From assembly GCA_021819345.1 (NCBI GenBank), contig JAKARG010000039.1:1-12613 (forward strand): a DNA stretch of 12,613 nt, written 5' to 3'. Source of the DNA: Actinomycetes bacterium (GTDB lineage: Bacteria; Actinomycetota; Acidimicrobiia; Acidimicrobiales; Palsa-688). How positions within the stretch are numbered: the stretch's first letter is position 1; each line of letters starts with the position of its first letter. The position numbers and the translations under genes are program-made. The notes under the pieces are model-generated. The model saw only the letters and a list, made by a program, of their open reading frames with translations. It did not search any database and had not been told where the DNA came from. Below are positions 11,893 to 12,613 of the stretch, piece after piece.

Positions 11893-12613
11893 TCACTCCG
11901 AGGGCAGCTGGCCCTGGAGCTGGCCCTGACCCTGGAGCCGGAGATCCAGCTCCAGCTCGATCTCGTCGTGCAGTGCGATCCCGAAGGCCCCCACCTCGGG
12001 GATCTGGGGCTTGACCGCCCTGGCACGATCGACCCCGCCTCGGTGCACCGCCACCAGGCGCATGCCGCGGCGCTGGTAGAAGCGCAAGGCATCGAGGTTG
12101 TCGTTGCTCGTGACCAGCCACAGCCTCCGGCAACCCTCCCCGCCGGCGCGCTCGGCGACCGCTGCGAGCAGGGCGGTACCGATGCCCCTACCCTCGACGA
12201 GGGCGTCCAGGCTGACCAGTTCCGTCTCGTCGCCCTCCACGCGGTAGGTGGCGAGCCCGACTGGCACTGCCGCCCGCCCGCTGCCGACCTCGGCGACCAT
12301 TGCCTCCAGACCGGCGGCCTCGTGACGGCGGCCACGGCTCACGATCTCCGGCGCCCCCCAGCGCCGCACCAGGGTCTCCTCCACCCAGCTACGGTCCTCG
12401 ACCTCGACCGGGCGGACCCTCGGCGCCTCACGGGAGTCCGACGCCTCGGCGCGAGGCGGCAACTGGGGCCGGGAGCCGGCCTCGGCGACGGGCGGCGGGT
12501 GGAGCCGGTCGCCGGCCGTGCGTCGACGACCGAGCCCCCGGAAGGACCCATCGGCCGAGTCCGTCACCACGTCGATGCGCTCGGCGCCGGCCCGGGCCAG
12601 CGCAGCTGCGACG
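11893..12613 (-). CDS. GNAT acetyltransferase, apparently tandem-domain fusion, partial at right edge
   Basis: Acetyl-CoA-dependent N-acyltransferase of unknown substrate. A complete GNAT domain begins near RVRPVEVEDRSWVEETLVRR and includes GLATYRVEGDETELVSLDAL, the acetyl-CoA loop EGRGIGTALLAAV (about 12150-12192), then LWLVTSNDNLDALRFYQRRG (motif B) and ALHDEIELELDL near the end; the tail is a Gln/Gly repeat (LQGQGQLQGQLPSE). Upstream the frame has no stop to the window edge. The residues there, ALARAGAERIDVVTDSADGSF followed by RGLGRRRTAGDRLHPP, resemble the C-terminal strand-helix of another GNAT domain, joined by a Pro-rich linker. Start candidates inside the window (GTG at 12570 or 12567, TTG near 12462) lack Shine-Dalgarno sites, which favours one longer protein. 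A single-domain gene starting within the window cannot be ruled out. It converges with the FGGY gene. Confidence 0.82.
   Translation of the reverse strand, partial: VAAALARAGAERIDVVTDSADGSFRGLGRRRTAGDRLHPPPVAEAGSRPQLPPRAEASDSREAPRVRPVEVEDRSWVEETLVRRWGAPEIVSRGRRHEAAGLEAMVAEVGSGRAAVPVGLATYRVEGDETELVSLDALVEGRGIGTALLAAVAERAGGEGCRRLWLVTSNDNLDALRFYQRRGMRLVAVHRGGVDRARAVKPQIPEVGAFGIALHDEIELELDLRLQGQGQLQGQLPSE

Noticed and set aside
11757..12014. Small plus-strand frame starting in the palindrome
   Set aside because: It runs antisense into the GNAT gene, has no ribosome binding site, and its first residues are simply the translated palindrome arm.

Overview
The window is very GC-rich DNA with dense, tightly packed genes, G/C-ending codons and frequent GTG starts. 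A WhiB-family regulator, a SepH-type division protein and a PimB-like mannosyltransferase together point to an actinobacterium. The rubrerythrin / CCG Fe-S protein / DUF3501 cluster and overall style suggest class Acidimicrobiia or a relative, but this is inference and no marker gene in the window proves it.

Layout: eleven genes form one long minus-strand block (9702 down to 1). In transcription order they are: rubrerythrin, a CCG-type iron-sulfur oxidoreductase and DUF3501 (a tight redox cassette); then whiB and trpD, 20 bp apart; a small Cys-rich protein; sepH; then an envelope/metabolism group of PimB-like GT4 glycosyltransferase, SRPBCC protein, SpoU/TrmH rRNA or tRNA methyltransferase, SDR and a ROK sugar kinase that runs off the left edge. 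The GT4-SRPBCC pairing resembles the pimB'/TB16.3 neighbourhood of mycobacteria. On the right, an FGGY kinase is transcribed alone on the plus strand and converges with a minus-strand gene that seems to encode two fused GNAT acetyltransferase domains and runs off the right edge.

Less ordinary features: (1) a nearly perfect 52-bp palindrome between the convergent FGGY and GNAT genes; (2) two genes, FGGY kinase and SpoU methylase, whose family N-termini can only be reached from a non-canonical start, best fitted by ATC with a purine-rich box 5 nt upstream; (3) an FGGY kinase that aligns with glycerol kinase but has lost several glycerol-contacting residues; (4) four intergenic spacers in the left half each carrying a tandem duplication of 27, 28, 31 or 35 bp; (5) a SepH with a Pro/Gly/Ala-repeat linker inside its conserved region rather than a C-terminal tail.

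No tRNA, rRNA, CRISPR array, transposase or phage gene was seen. I found no clear new multi-gene defence or mobile system. The palindrome, the unusual starts and the repeat-bearing spacers are the best candidates for undescribed biology.
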